Notes under the pieces: model-generated
Databases searched by the model: none
What the model saw: only the letters and a program-made list of their open reading frames with translations
What the model was told of the DNA's origin: nothing
Part shown: one piece after another, positions 17,053 through 26,272 of the stretch
How the letters are laid out: every line of letters starts with the position of its first letter
How positions within the stretch are numbered: position 1 is the stretch's first letter
Position numbers and translations under genes: made by a program
Assembly (NCBI RefSeq): GCF_900188225.1
Contig: NZ_FZOC01000007.1
Location: 62,001-126,000, forward strand
Length of the DNA: 64,000 nt
From: Humidesulfovibrio mexicanus
GTDB lineage: Bacteria; Desulfobacterota; Desulfovibrionia; Desulfovibrionales; Desulfovibrionaceae
Direction of reading: 5' to 3'

Positions 17053-17244
17053 ATGGGCGGAACCGTGACCATCAACGAGGACGAGTGCATTGGCTGTGAA
17101 ACCTGCTGCGAGCTGGCCCCGGCCGTTTTTCAGTTCGACGCCGACTCCGGCAAGGCCAAGGTGGTGAATCCCACCGGCGCCCCGGCCGACGAGATCCAGG
17201 CGGCCATCGACGCGTGCCCGGCGGGCTGCATCGCCTGGGAGTGA
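17053..17244 (+). CDS. Ferredoxin, single [4Fe-4S]
   Basis: 63 aa. Ligand cysteines C12, C15, C18 and C55-P form one [4Fe-4S] site; C19 and C59 are extra, in keeping with the disulfide-bearing monocluster ferredoxins of Desulfovibrio. The very acidic composition is typical. ATG 17053 has AAAGGAGG upstream. It is a low-potential electron carrier for pyruvate oxidation, hydrogenase or related reactions; the partner is unknown. Confidence 0.93.
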   Translation: MGGTVTINEDECIGCETCCELAPAVFQFDADSGKAKVVNPTGAPADEIQAAIDACPAGCIAWE

Positions 17245-17272
17245 CCCCGCGCGGCTGGTCTGGGGCGGCCTT

Positions 17273-17953
17273 TCAGCGGACCGCCTCGGCCAGCGCCGCC
17301 AGCCCTTCCGGGTCCAGCAGCCGCACGCTGGGGCCAGATGTCTCGATGAGGCCCTGATCCGACAGCTTCTTGAACGCGCGGGACAGGGTCTCCGGGATGG
17401 TGCCCAGATAGGCCGCGATCTGGCCTTTGGGCAGGTCGAGGACCAGTTCGTCCGTGTGTTGCGCGGCCCGCAACAGCAGCAGGTACCCGGCCAGGCGCTC
17501 GGGCACCTCCTTGAGGCTCAGCTGGGCGATCTGCCCTACGAAGCCGCGCAGCCTGGCGGACAACAGCGCCATGACCCCAAGGGCCAGCTCCGGGTCGCGG
17601 CGCAGCACCTCCACGAAGCCCTTGCGCGGGATGGTCAGCAGCACGCTGTCGTCCAGGGTCTGGGCGCTGGCGGGGTAGGTCTTGCCCTCGAACACGGGCA
17701 CCTCGGCAAAGGCCTCGCCCGCGCCGAACACGTGCAGCACCTGCTCCTTGCCCGATGGCGCGGAACGATAGATGCGCACCTTGCCCGAAACCACGGCATA
17801 AAAGTGTGTGCCCGGCTGCCCGGCCTCGAACAGAATCTGTCCGGCCGCAACGCGCTTGAGCTGGGCGATCTCGGCCAGGGTGGCCAGCTGCGCCTTGGGC
17901 AGGCCCTCGAAAAGCCGCACCCGGGCCAGCGCGGCGAGCTTGTCCTGTTCCAT
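17273..17953 (-). CDS. Crp/Fnr-family transcriptional regulator
   Basis: 226 aa. An N-terminal cyclic-nucleotide-binding-fold domain (about 15-125; FEAGQPGTHFYAVVSGKVRIYR) and a C-terminal winged helix with KGQIAAYLGTIPETLSRAFKKL as recognition region (about 172-195). There is no N-terminal cysteine set, so it is not an oxygen-sensing FNR with a cluster. It could bind haem or a nucleotide, as HcpR- or DNR-like members do. Convergent with the ferredoxin gene, 28 bp apart. Confidence 0.88.
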   Translation of the reverse strand: MEQDKLAALARVRLFEGLPKAQLATLAEIAQLKRVAAGQILFEAGQPGTHFYAVVSGKVRIYRSAPSGKEQVLHVFGAGEAFAEVPVFEGKTYPASAQTLDDSVLLTIPRKGFVEVLRRDPELALGVMALLSARLRGFVGQIAQLSLKEVPERLAGYLLLLRAAQHTDELVLDLPKGQIAAYLGTIPETLSRAFKKLSDQGLIETSGPSVRLLDPEGLAALAEAVR

Positions 17954-18051
17954 GCAGCCTCCGGTTTGTGGAGATGCGCGAGCATAGCCGGGCCAGGGCT
18001 TCGGCGCAAGGCTTGGCGGGCACCTCGCGCGCCCGGCTTCCGGTCCGGCGC

Positions 18052-18291
18052 TCAGCCCCCGTTCCCCGGCTCCGCCTCCGGCTCAGGTCCTGGCGCATAC
18101 TCCAGCACGTCGCCGGGCTGGCAGGAGAGTTCGCGGCAAATGGCCGCCAGGGTGGAGAAGCGGATGGCCTTGGCCTTGCCGGTCTTGAGGATGGAGAGAT
18201 TCTGGGCGGTGATGCCCACGGCGGCGGCCAGATCCTTGGAAGCCACCTTGCGCCGGGCGAGCATCACGTCCAGGTTCACGATTATGGGCAT
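18052..18291 (-). CDS. Small Xre-type HTH regulator (HTH_26)
   Basis: 79 aa, nearly all helix-turn-helix: MLARRKVASKDLAAAVGI then the recognition part TAQNLSILKTGKAKAIRF, and a short tail CQPGDVLEY. This is the YozG-like group that usually accompanies a DUF2975 membrane protein, as it does here (18307-18861, 15 bp upstream on the same strand). It probably regulates its own operon. Confidence 0.85.
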   Translation of the reverse strand: MPIIVNLDVMLARRKVASKDLAAAVGITAQNLSILKTGKAKAIRFSTLAAICRELSCQPGDVLEYAPGPEPEAEPGNGG

Positions 18292-18306
18292 GGCGCGGCC
18301 TCCGGG

Positions 18307-18861
18307 CTAGATGACGAGATCCTGTTCTTCCTTGAGCTTGCGCGCCTCGTCCATGACCCAGGAGGCCAGGATCACCACCACCCCGGTAAGGGCCTCGGTG
18401 AAGGTGGCGCTGTCCAGGCCAACGGAGACCATGTGCCGCCCCGGAGGATTGTCCATGGTCAGGATGAGGGTGCTGAGGCTGCCATGCAGCACGCGCAGGC
18501 CCTGCACGGCCAGCAGGGTCCAGCCCAGCCGCCGGATGAGCCCGGTCGCCCCGGCGCTGAACACCTCGCCCCGGCTGAAACGGCCGAACAGCCCGGCCAG
18601 GCAGGCCAACCCGTACATGCTGGCCGCCCCCGGCAGCATGGAGGACGCGAACCCGAGCGCCTTCATGAGCGGCGTCACCGGACCGGCCATTTCCGGAAGC
18701 TGCCCCCAGCCCAGCCCGAACAACGCGCTGAACCCCAGGGGCGGCGTTTCCAGCACGCGTTCGAAAAAGGCCCAGCCCAGGCCGTGCAGCACCGGCACCA
18801 GGCCGACGCCAATCAGAAACAGCACCCGCAGCCGCCTGCTCATGCGTTGGATCTTGTCCAT
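18307..18861 (-). CDS. DUF2975 membrane protein
   Basis: 184 aa with four predicted spans (about 10-30, 55-75, 85-105, 130-165). The layout and the paired HTH_26 gene mark the DUF2975 family, of unknown function. ATG 18861 has GGAGGG upstream and is preferred to the start 17 codons earlier. The upstream region (18870-18950) is unusually AT-rich for this genome and probably holds the promoter. Confidence 0.78.
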   Translation of the reverse strand: MDKIQRMSRRLRVLFLIGVGLVPVLHGLGWAFFERVLETPPLGFSALFGLGWGQLPEMAGPVTPLMKALGFASSMLPGAASMYGLACLAGLFGRFSRGEVFSAGATGLIRRLGWTLLAVQGLRVLHGSLSTLILTMDNPPGRHMVSVGLDSATFTEALTGVVVILASWVMDEARKLKEEQDLVI

Positions 18862-19059
18862 GTCGCCCTCCTGCGCTGCTTTGCGCGACATCATGCTTCG
18901 ACTATTAATCATCGTTTGTCAATCATTATTTTTTGAACGACAAGAATTATGCACCAGCAATGCAAACATGACCCAAGTCAAGGCGCGCTGGCCGGAACCA
19001 GTGCAGGATGTCTCCGCGCCCGACCTGGACCACAGCACCCTCCACGGAGACGCCCGCCC

Positions 19060-20415
19060 ATGACGCACCTGTCGGCCAAACCTTCGCCCATGACGCCTGC
19101 CGCCCTCGTGGCCCTGGCCCTTTTGCTGCTGGCCGCCCATGCCCTGCGCCGGGGAGACTGGAGCCTGTGCGCGGCCCTGGCCGCCCTGCCCCTGCTGTTG
19201 TTGTCGCGCCAGGGCTGGACGCGGCTTGTGGTCTCGGCCGTGCTGCTGCTGGGCGCGGCGCAGTGGCTGGCGGCCGGGACGCAGTTCGCGCAGGTGCGCC
19301 TGGCCTTGGGCGAACCCTGGTTGCGCCTGGCCCTCATTCTCGGCTCTGTGGCGGCCGTAAGCCTGGGCTGCGGCCTGTGGCTCCTGGGCGCCCGGGCCAG
19401 GGCGCTGTTCCCCAGGGGCGCGGCCATGGAACTGCCCCAGGCGGCGGCCTTCCTGCTCACGGCCGGACTGCTGGCCCTGGCGCGGGGCAAGGCCAGCGTG
19501 CCCGTGCTTCTGGCGGACCGTCTGCTGCCCGGTTCGGGCTGGCTGGCGGTGCTGGCCCTGGCGCTCTACGCGGCCTGGCTGGCCGGGCGCTTCACCCATC
19601 CGGACCACGGCCCCGGCGAACACCGGCGGCTCCGGCCGCGCATCTGGGCGCTGTTCTCGGCCGTTTTCTTCCTGCAACTGGCCCTCGGGCTCTCCGGCCT
19701 CACGGAGCTGCTCATGACCGGACGGCTGCACCTGCCCGTGCCCGCGCTCATCGCCGCAGGGCCGCTGTTCCGGGGCGAGGGCCTGTTCATGCCCGTGCTG
19801 TTTGCGTCCACGGTGCTCCTGGTGGGTCCGGCCTGGTGCAGCCACCTGTGCTACATCGGCGCCTGGGACGACCAGTGCTCGCGGGCGCGGGGCGCTGCGC
19901 GGCCCCTGGTCCTTTCCCGCGCCTGGACCGTGGGCGGCAGGCTGGCCGCCCTGGCGTTGACCTGCGGCGCGGCCCTGGGGTTGCGCCTTTCCGGCGCGCC
20001 CGCTTCGCTGGCGGCGGGGCTGGCGGCCGCCTTCGGCCTGGCGGGGGTGGGGGTCATGCTCGCGGCCTCGCGCCGCGCCGGGGCCATGGTCCACTGCACG
20101 GCCTTCTGCCCCATCGGCCTTCTGGGCAACCTGCTGGGCAGGCTCACGCCCTGGCGCATGTCCATCCGCCTTCAAACCTGCACCCGCTGCGGGGCCTGCG
20201 CGCTGGCCTGCCGCTACAGCGCCCTGTCCCCGGAAGACATCGCATCCGGGCGGCCCGGCCTCTCCTGCACGCTCTGCGGCGACTGCGTGGCCGCCTGCCC
20301 GCACGATTCCATGGGCTACCGCTTCCCGTTCCTTTCGCCAGCCGCGGCCAGGGCCGTTTTCCTGACCCTCGTGGCGGCGCTGCACGCCGTGTTCCTGGGC
20401 GTGGCGCGCATCTAG
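19060..20415 (+). CDS. NapH/NosR-like polytopic membrane protein with two [4Fe-4S] sites
   Basis: 451 aa, roughly ten hydrophobic spans. A WCSHLCYIGAWDD segment near 264-276 and an FCPIG segment near 350 match the CxxxCP-like motifs of NapH/NosR/CcoG relatives. Two clusters follow on the cytoplasmic side: CTRCGACALAC near 374-384 and CTLCGDCVAACP near 403-414. Such proteins pass quinol electrons across the membrane or maturate metalloproteins. No partner reductase gene is adjacent, so the acceptor is unknown. The next gene encodes a ChaN-like haem-binding lipoprotein, a hint of a haem or metal role. Confidence 0.75.
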   Translation: MTHLSAKPSPMTPAALVALALLLLAAHALRRGDWSLCAALAALPLLLLSRQGWTRLVVSAVLLLGAAQWLAAGTQFAQVRLALGEPWLRLALILGSVAAVSLGCGLWLLGARARALFPRGAAMELPQAAAFLLTAGLLALARGKASVPVLLADRLLPGSGWLAVLALALYAAWLAGRFTHPDHGPGEHRRLRPRIWALFSAVFFLQLALGLSGLTELLMTGRLHLPVPALIAAGPLFRGEGLFMPVLFASTVLLVGPAWCSHLCYIGAWDDQCSRARGAARPLVLSRAWTVGGRLAALALTCGAALGLRLSGAPASLAAGLAAAFGLAGVGVMLAASRRAGAMVHCTAFCPIGLLGNLLGRLTPWRMSIRLQTCTRCGACALACRYSALSPEDIASGRPGLSCTLCGDCVAACPHDSMGYRFPFLSPAAARAVFLTLVAALHAVFLGVARI

Positions 20416-20521
20416 CCGCCGTGGCGCCGCGGCCCGGCCGCCCTCGACGCGGGACGCGCCTTCTGGCATCATCCCCCCTGCGACGCGCGCCCGCGCCGCG
20501 CCAGACCGCCGGAGACCGCCC

Positions 20522-21850
20522 ATGTCCGTTTTCCACCGCCAGCGCCCCCACGGCCTATCCCCACGCTCCCCCCTTGCGGCCGCCCTGCTGCTGGCCGTCT
20601 GCGCCCTGGCCGCGCTGCCGGGCTGCGCCCGGCCCGCCCCCACGGACACGCCCATGGGAGTAAGTTTCTTGCCCGAACCGGGCGAACTCATGACCGCCGC
20701 GGGCGACCGCCTTTCCCCAGAAACCTTCATGGAGCGGAGCCGCACCGCGGCCTACGTGCTGGTGGGCGAGTCCCACGGCGAGATGTGCGACCACCAGGCC
20801 GAGCGGCGCATCCTCTCCCTGCTGGCGCACCTGGGCCAGGGCCCGGCCGTGGGCTTCGAGATGGTTCCGGCCAAGAACAGCGCCGTGCTGCGCGACTTCG
20901 CCGCCGGGGCGTTCCCGTCCTCGGAACTGGAGCGCCGCCTGGACTGGGGCAAAACCTGGGGGCACCCGTTCCCGGGCTATCTGCCGGTGTTCGAGGAGGC
21001 GCGGCGCTGGAAGCTGCCCATGGCAGGCCTCAACGTGCCGCCGGAGGTCATCCGCAGGCTCTCGGCCGCGGCCATGGACAACGCCACGGCCAGCGACACC
21101 TTCGACGGCCCGGTGGCGGCCCTGGCCCCGGAGGACCGCGCCCAACTGCCCAAACGCATCATCGAGCCCGCGCCCGAACAGCTGGCCTTCCTGAAGGAGG
21201 TCATGGCCGGGCACCCCAAGGGCCGCGACCCTGCCGACGGACGGCAGCTGGCGCGCTTCCTGCTCATCCAGAGCGTGTGGGATTCGGCCATGGCCGAGAC
21301 CGCCGTGGCCCTGCGCCGGGAGAGCGGGCGGCAGGTGCTGGCCTTCGCGGGCGCGGCGCATGTGGAGGGCGGCCTGGGCATCGCCCGGCGCATACGGGTG
21401 CTGGACCCCGGCGCGGAGATTCTGCTGGTCTCGCCCTGGCGGGGCGACGAACTGGACCCGGAGGACGCGGCGGTGCGCGTGTACTGCCCGCTGCGCTTCG
21501 AAAGCCGCATGGGCATGGTGCTGGAGCACCGGATTTTCGGCGAGAGTTCGCAGGTGCTGGTGCGCGAGGTGCGGCGCGGCTCACGGGCCGAGGCCGCGGG
21601 CCTGCGCCCCGGCGATGTGGTGACGCGCGCGGGCGGCTACCGCATGAACGCCCTGAACGCCCTGCATCTGGCGGGCAGCGACGCTTACCGCCACAAGAGC
21701 AATCTGGTGCTTGAGGTGCGGCGCGGCCGGTCCTGCCTGACGGTGGACCTCGGTCCCCTCGGCCAGACGGGCCAGACGGGCCAGGCGGCCGCGGCCGCAC
21801 CCGCCGGAACCGTGGGCGCGGAAGCCGCGCCCACGCGGGAGACGCCCTAG
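20522..21850 (+). CDS. ChaN-family haem-binding lipoprotein with C-terminal PDZ domain
   Basis: 442 aa. A lipoprotein signal ends at LPGC (Cys35). The ChaN/Haem_bd_uptake domain (about 60-300) shows VGESHGEMCDHQ, GFEMVPAKN and AFAGAAHVEGGLG. A PDZ domain follows (about 335-415; VRRGSRAEAAGLRPGDVV). ChaN of Campylobacter binds haem at the outer membrane; the added PDZ suggests protein binding in the envelope. The stop is 2 bp before mutM, so the two are probably co-transcribed. Confidence 0.8.
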   Translation: MSVFHRQRPHGLSPRSPLAAALLLAVCALAALPGCARPAPTDTPMGVSFLPEPGELMTAAGDRLSPETFMERSRTAAYVLVGESHGEMCDHQAERRILSLLAHLGQGPAVGFEMVPAKNSAVLRDFAAGAFPSSELERRLDWGKTWGHPFPGYLPVFEEARRWKLPMAGLNVPPEVIRRLSAAAMDNATASDTFDGPVAALAPEDRAQLPKRIIEPAPEQLAFLKEVMAGHPKGRDPADGRQLARFLLIQSVWDSAMAETAVALRRESGRQVLAFAGAAHVEGGLGIARRIRVLDPGAEILLVSPWRGDELDPEDAAVRVYCPLRFESRMGMVLEHRIFGESSQVLVREVRRGSRAEAAGLRPGDVVTRAGGYRMNALNALHLAGSDAYRHKSNLVLEVRRGRSCLTVDLGPLGQTGQTGQAAAAAPAGTVGAEAAPTRETP

Positions 21851-21852
21851 CC

Positions 21853-22686
21853 ATGCCCGAACTGCCCGAGGTGGAAACCATAGCCCGCACGCTGGCGCCG
21901 GAGGTGCTGGGCCGCACGATCCTCTCCGTGTGCGCGCCCGACCCCTCGGCCCTGCTGCCGGGCCCGGAGGCGTTCGCGGCCCTGGCCACTGGCGCAGTCA
22001 TCCGCTCCGTGGGCAGGCGGGGCAAGCTGCTGCTCCTGGCCCTGGACCGGAACGGGCGCGACGGCGGCGACATCGCCGCGCACCTGCGCATGACCGGGCG
22101 CATTGTGGCCTATGCGCCGGGGCAGGAGCCGGAGCGCCCCCGCGCCGTGCTGGACCTCTCCGGCGGGGTGCGCCTGTGTTTCGCGGACGTGCGGCGTTTC
22201 GGGGCCATGCACGCCTTTGGCCCCGGAGCCATGGCCGCCTGGCCGTTTTACGCCAGCCTGGGGCCGGAGCCCTTTGCCCTGACCGAAAGCGCATTCCAGC
22301 ACCGGCTCGGCGCGGGGCGCGCGCGCATAAAAGCCCTGCTGCTGGACCAGACCGTGCTTGCGGGCATCGGCAACATCTACGCCGACGAGTCGCTCTTCCG
22401 CGCGGGCATCCGGCCGGACACCCCTGCCTGTGCGCTCACGCCCCGCAGACGCACTGCGCTTTTCGCGGCCATCCAGGCCGTGCTGGCCCAGGCCATCGCG
22501 GAGAACGGCAGCTCCATACGCGACTACCGCGACGCCCACGGCGACGCCGGAGCCTTCCAGAACCATTTCCGGGCCTATGGCCGGGCCGGGCAACCGTGCC
22601 TGGACTGCGGGGAGCCCATGCGCTCCATGCGGGTGGCCGGGCGCACAAGCACCTACTGCCCGCACTGCCAGCCCGACCGCCGTTGA
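21853..22686 (+). CDS. mutM: Formamidopyrimidine-DNA glycosylase
   Basis: 277 aa, normal Fpg length. It begins with PELPEVE (catalytic Pro2 and Glu3), has the AHLRMTGRI segment, the helix-two-turn-helix with GIGNIYADESLF, and the C-terminal zinc finger CLDCG...YCPHC. It removes 8-oxoguanine and nicks the strand. Methionine is followed at once by proline, which fixes the start. Confidence 0.96.
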   Translation: MPELPEVETIARTLAPEVLGRTILSVCAPDPSALLPGPEAFAALATGAVIRSVGRRGKLLLLALDRNGRDGGDIAAHLRMTGRIVAYAPGQEPERPRAVLDLSGGVRLCFADVRRFGAMHAFGPGAMAAWPFYASLGPEPFALTESAFQHRLGAGRARIKALLLDQTVLAGIGNIYADESLFRAGIRPDTPACALTPRRRTALFAAIQAVLAQAIAENGSSIRDYRDAHGDAGAFQNHFRAYGRAGQPCLDCGEPMRSMRVAGRTSTYCPHCQPDRR

Positions 22687-22761
22687 CTCTCCCCCCTTTT
22701 CTTTCGCAGCGGCCCGGCGTAGGATGCCGCATCACTGCCCCCAGACCCACGGAGGAACGCC

Positions 22762-23280
22762 ATGCACGAACGCCCAGAAGCCATCACCATGCGCGGCAAC
22801 CCGCTCACCCTGCTTGGGCCGGAGATCCGCATCGGGCAGAAAGCCCCGGACTTCAGCCTCGTCACCAACGACATGGGCGCCGTCACCCTGGCCGACTACG
22901 CCGGGCTGGCCCTGGCGCTGGTCAGCGTGCCGTCCCTGGACACGCCCGTATGCGCGGTGGAGACCCGGCGCTTCAACGCCGAGGCCGCCAAGCTCGGCGC
23001 TGGCGTGCGCATCCTCACCATCAGCATGGATTTGCCCTTCGCCCAGAAGCGCTGGTGCGGAGCCATGGGCATCGACAAGGTGGAGACCCTCTCCGACCAC
23101 CGCGAGGCCAGCTTCGGCCTGAACTACGGGGTGCTCATCAAGGAGCTGCGCCTGCTGGCGCGCGCCGTGTTCGTGGTGGACAAGGCCGGCACGGTCACCT
23201 ACACCGAGCTGGTCAAGGAAGTGGGCGACGAGCCGTTTTATGCCGGGACGCTCACCGCCCTGGCCCAGGCCGCGTCCTGA
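22762..23280 (+). CDS. tpx: Thiol peroxidase (Tpx, atypical 2-Cys peroxiredoxin)
   Basis: 172 aa. The peroxidatic site PSLDTPVCAVETRRF contains Cys64; the resolving cysteine is Cys99 (KRWCGA), the Tpx spacing. It reduces hydrogen and lipid peroxides with thioredoxin. GGAGG precedes the ATG. A strong terminator follows 26 bp after the stop, so this ends the mutM-side transcription unit. Confidence 0.95.
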   Translation: MHERPEAITMRGNPLTLLGPEIRIGQKAPDFSLVTNDMGAVTLADYAGLALALVSVPSLDTPVCAVETRRFNAEAAKLGAGVRILTISMDLPFAQKRWCGAMGIDKVETLSDHREASFGLNYGVLIKELRLLARAVFVVDKAGTVTYTELVKEVGDEPFYAGTLTALAQAAS

Positions 23281-23306
23281 TCCGCCGCGCTTCCCCGCCA
23301 GAGAAT

Positions 23307-23333
23307 AGCCGGGAGCACTCCCGGCTTTTTTTT
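23307..23333 (+). terminator. Intrinsic terminator after tpx
   Basis: AGCCGGGAG (23307-23315) pairs with CTCCCGGCT (23318-23326), followed by eight T residues (23326-23333). Confidence 0.9.
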
Positions 23334-23398
23334 GCGCCAAGCCCCACGCCAATCGCCTGGGGCTTGCAACGCGGCGCAAAAACAGCGTATGCACGCTC

Positions 23399-24154
23399 AT
23401 GGACCGAAGCCCCGCCCTGCCCGTCCTGCTCGCCCTGCTGTGCTGCTGCACCGCGTGTTTGGCTGCGCGGCAGGCCCTGGCCCAGGCCCCGGAACGACCG
23501 CTGGTGCTCAATACCGATGGCGCGCCTCCCCACTCCCGCGACGACGGCTCCGGCTTCGAGGACCGCATCGTCACCGAACTGTTCCGGCGCATGGGGCTCG
23601 CCGTGCGGCTGGTGCGCCTGCCCTCCGAGCGCGCCCTGGCCAACGCCAACCAGGGCGTTGACGACGGCAACTACGTGCGCGTGGCCGGGCTCTCGGCCCT
23701 GTATCCCAACCTTGTCATGGTGCCCGAGCCCATGAGCGAGTTCGCCTTCACCGCCTTCACCCGCGATGCGGGGCTCAAAAGCGCCGCCTGGGAGGATTTG
23801 CGAATGCGCCGCACCGGCATCGTCACCGGCTGGAAACTGGCGGAGCGACACCTGGTCGGCGCGACGCAGCTCACCAGCGTACGCGACGAGGAAACCCTCT
23901 TCGCCATGCTGGCCAAGGGACGCCTGGATGTGGTGATCTCCAGCCGACACACCGGGCGCGAAGTGCTGCGCACGGGCGGCTACAAAGGCGTGCACGCCCT
24001 TGATCCCCCGCTCTCCACGCAGCCCATGTTCCTGTATATGCACAAGCGGCACGCGGGACTTGTGCCGCGTCTGACCGAAACCCTGCGCGCCATGCGCCGG
24101 GACGGGACCCTTGCGCGGCTCACGCGGGAGGGGCTGGCCGGGGCAGAGCAATGA
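23399..24154 (+). CDS. Periplasmic solute-binding protein, family 3 (sensor type)
   Basis: 251 aa with a signal peptide (about 1-30, cut near ALAQA). The body is a bilobal SBP_bac_3 fold: [23 protein letters not shown] at the ligand entrance and [16 protein letters not shown] in the second lobe. No transport permease is adjacent. The ATGA overlap with a histidine kinase gene and a receiver gene after it suggest that it feeds a signal, not a transporter. The ligand is unknown. Confidence 0.8.
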   Translation: MDRSPALPVLLALLCCCTACLAARQALAQAPERPLVLNTDGAPPHSRDDGSGFEDRIVTELFRRMGLAVRLVRLPSERALANANQGVDDGNYVRVAGLSALYPNLVMVPEPMSEFAFTAFTRDAGLKSAAWEDLRMRRTGIVTGWKLAERHLVGATQLTSVRDEETLFAMLAKGRLDVVISSRHTGREVLRTGGYKGVHALDPPLSTQPMFLYMHKRHAGLVPRLTETLRAMRRDGTLARLTREGLAGAEQ

Positions 24155-25815
24155 ACGCCCCGGCCTTCGCCGTCACCGCGCCGCTGAGCTCCCGGCTGCT
24201 CTGGCGCATCCTGCTGCTCTCGCTGGCGCTGACCATGCTGCTGGCCGGGCTGCGCGCCTGGTGGGAATACGCCGCCAAGCTCAAAGAGGCGGAGGGGCTG
24301 CTTGACGGCATCGTCTCCACCCAGGGCGATTCGCTGTCCAACAGTCTGTGGGCCATGGACACCGGGCAACTGGTTTTGCAGCTTGAGGGCATCGCCCGGC
24401 TGCAGGGAATGCGCCGGGCCGCTGTCATCGAAAACAGCCGTCTGCTGGCGGAAAGCGGCGCGCCGTCGAGTGCGCGGCGGCTGCACCGCGAGGCCCCCCT
24501 TGTGCGCGACCACGGCGGCAAACGCATTGTGCTGGGAACCCTGGTTCTTGAGGCCGATCTCGACCTGGCGCGGGCCCAGGCCCTGCGCGCGGCGGCCATC
24601 TCCATCGGTTTCAGCGTGTTCCTGGCCGGACTGGTGTCCCTGGCCATTTTTCTGCTCACGCGGTCCATGGTCTCGCGGCACCTGGTGGAGGCGGCCCGGC
24701 ACTTCCAGGACCTGGACCTGGCCCCGGCCGGAACCCCGCCGCCCGCCCTGCGGCTGGACAAACGCTGGGCCGGGGACGAGCTGGACATTCTGGCCCTGGC
24801 GGTGAACCACATGCAGGAGCGCGTGGGCTCCTCCCGCTCCCAGGCCGAACAGGCCGACCGACAGGCCCGCAGCCTGGCCCGCTTCCCCGAAGAAAACCCC
24901 AGCCCCGTGCTGCGCGTGGACGCCCAGGGCACGCTCTGCTTCGCCAACCAGGCCAGCGCCTGCTTTCTGGACGCCATGGGCCGCACCATCGGGCAGCGGC
25001 TGGACGAACCCTTCCTCACGGAGACGCGTCTGGCGTTCGAGGCCGACTCCGTGCGGCAGTTCAGCGCGGCCTGCGGGAAGCGCAGCTTCGCCTTCGCCGC
25101 CCGGCCCGTGGTTCGCGACGGCTATGTGAACCTTTACGGCATGGACGTGACCGAGCGCGAAGAGGCCATGGCCGCCATGGCCCGCTCCCTGGCGGAGAAG
25201 GAGATCCTGCTCAAGGAGATTCACCACCGCGTCAAGAACAACCTGCAAATCGTCTCCAGCCTGCTCTTTTTGCAGATGGAATACGTCAGCACCCCGCGCG
25301 ACCGCGAACTCTTCGCCGAAAGCCAGAAGCGCATCCAGGCCATGGCCCTGGTGCACGAGGAACTTTACGGCGCCCAGGACCTCTCCTCCGTGAACATGGC
25401 CGACTACGCGCCGCGCCTGGTGGAGCGCGTGCTGGGCGGGGCGGACGCGCCCGTGCGCCTGGAATGCGACGTGGCGGACATCCGCCTGCCGGTGACGCGC
25501 TCCATCCCCTGCGGGCTGATTCTGAACGAACTGACCATGAACGCGGTAAAACACGCGTTCCGCATCGACAAGGCCAACCACACGGCCGAGGGCGTGCTGC
25601 GGGTGTCCCTGCGGCGAAAGGACGGACGGCTGGCGCTGGAGGTGGCGGACAACGGCCCCGGACTGCCCACGGATTTCGACATCAGCGCCTCGCCCAGCCT
25701 GGGCATGACGCTTGTCTCAAGCCTCACCGAACAGTTGGACGGGACCATCGCCGCCGGGAACGCCCCCGGAGGCGGAGCGGTCTTCCGCCTGGAGTTTCCC
25801 GATGACCACGCCTGA
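24151..25815 (+). CDS. Membrane sensor histidine kinase, HisKA_2 type
   Basis: 554 aa. TM1 at about 16-38 and TM2 at about 149-172 enclose a small periplasmic domain; then HAMP (about 172-235), a PAS-like domain (about 245-335), a HisKA_2 dimerisation domain with [16 protein letters not shown] (phospho-acceptor near His358) and a HATPase domain (about 450-553; DNGPGLP). The gene overlaps the binding-protein gene by ATGA and the receiver gene by 14 bp. The periplasmic domain probably reads the binding protein at 23399. Confidence 0.9.
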   Translation: MNAPAFAVTAPLSSRLLWRILLLSLALTMLLAGLRAWWEYAAKLKEAEGLLDGIVSTQGDSLSNSLWAMDTGQLVLQLEGIARLQGMRRAAVIENSRLLAESGAPSSARRLHREAPLVRDHGGKRIVLGTLVLEADLDLARAQALRAAAISIGFSVFLAGLVSLAIFLLTRSMVSRHLVEAARHFQDLDLAPAGTPPPALRLDKRWAGDELDILALAVNHMQERVGSSRSQAEQADRQARSLARFPEENPSPVLRVDAQGTLCFANQASACFLDAMGRTIGQRLDEPFLTETRLAFEADSVRQFSAACGKRSFAFAARPVVRDGYVNLYGMDVTEREEAMAAMARSLAEKEILLKEIHHRVKNNLQIVSSLLFLQMEYVSTPRDRELFAESQKRIQAMALVHEELYGAQDLSSVNMADYAPRLVERVLGGADAPVRLECDVADIRLPVTRSIPCGLILNELTMNAVKHAFRIDKANHTAEGVLRVSLRRKDGRLALEVADNGPGLPTDFDISASPSLGMTLVSSLTEQLDGTIAAGNAPGGGAVFRLEFPDDHA

Positions 25816-26191
25816 TGCAGGACTCAAGGTGCTCGTGGTGGAGGACGAGCGCATCATCTCCCTGGCCCTGTGCGCCCTTTTGCGCGGCCTGGGGCACCAG
25901 GTGCTGGGCTGCGTGCCAAGCGGCGAGCAGGCGCTTGAGCTGGTGGAGCGCCAACGCCCGGATTTGGTGTTCATGGACATTCACCTGGAGGGCGGGCTGG
26001 ACGGCATCGCCACGGCGCGGATGCTGCGCGAACGCCAGGGGCCGCCCGTGGCCTTCACCAGCGCCTACACCGACGCCGCCACCCGCACCCGCGCCCAGGA
26101 GGTCGCCCCCCTGGCGTTCCTCTCCAAACCAGTGGCCAGGCAGGACATCATGCGGCTGATGACCACCCTTGCCCAACAGCCTGGAGCATAG
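25802..26191 (+). CDS. Single-domain response regulator
   Basis: 129 aa receiver only. Acidic pair E14-D15, phospho-acceptor Asp59 in [11 protein letters not shown], threonine/serine in AFTSAY and lysine in LSKPVAR are all in place. No output domain, so it acts by protein contact or as a relay. The LEGG-DG-I signature after the aspartate is common in receivers paired with HisKA_2 kinases. Confidence 0.92.
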   Translation: MTTPDAGLKVLVVEDERIISLALCALLRGLGHQVLGCVPSGEQALELVERQRPDLVFMDIHLEGGLDGIATARMLRERQGPPVAFTSAYTDAATRTRAQEVAPLAFLSKPVARQDIMRLMTTLAQQPGA

Positions 26192-26272
26192 CGCCCAGCG
26201 CGTTCCGGCCGACGCCGCCGACAGGGCCGGGGCAGCGCAAACCGGTCGTCGGCGAAACAGCAAGGAGCCCGC

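Noticed and set aside
17273-17953. Oxygen-sensing FNR
   Set aside because: The N-terminal cysteine cluster of FNR is absent.
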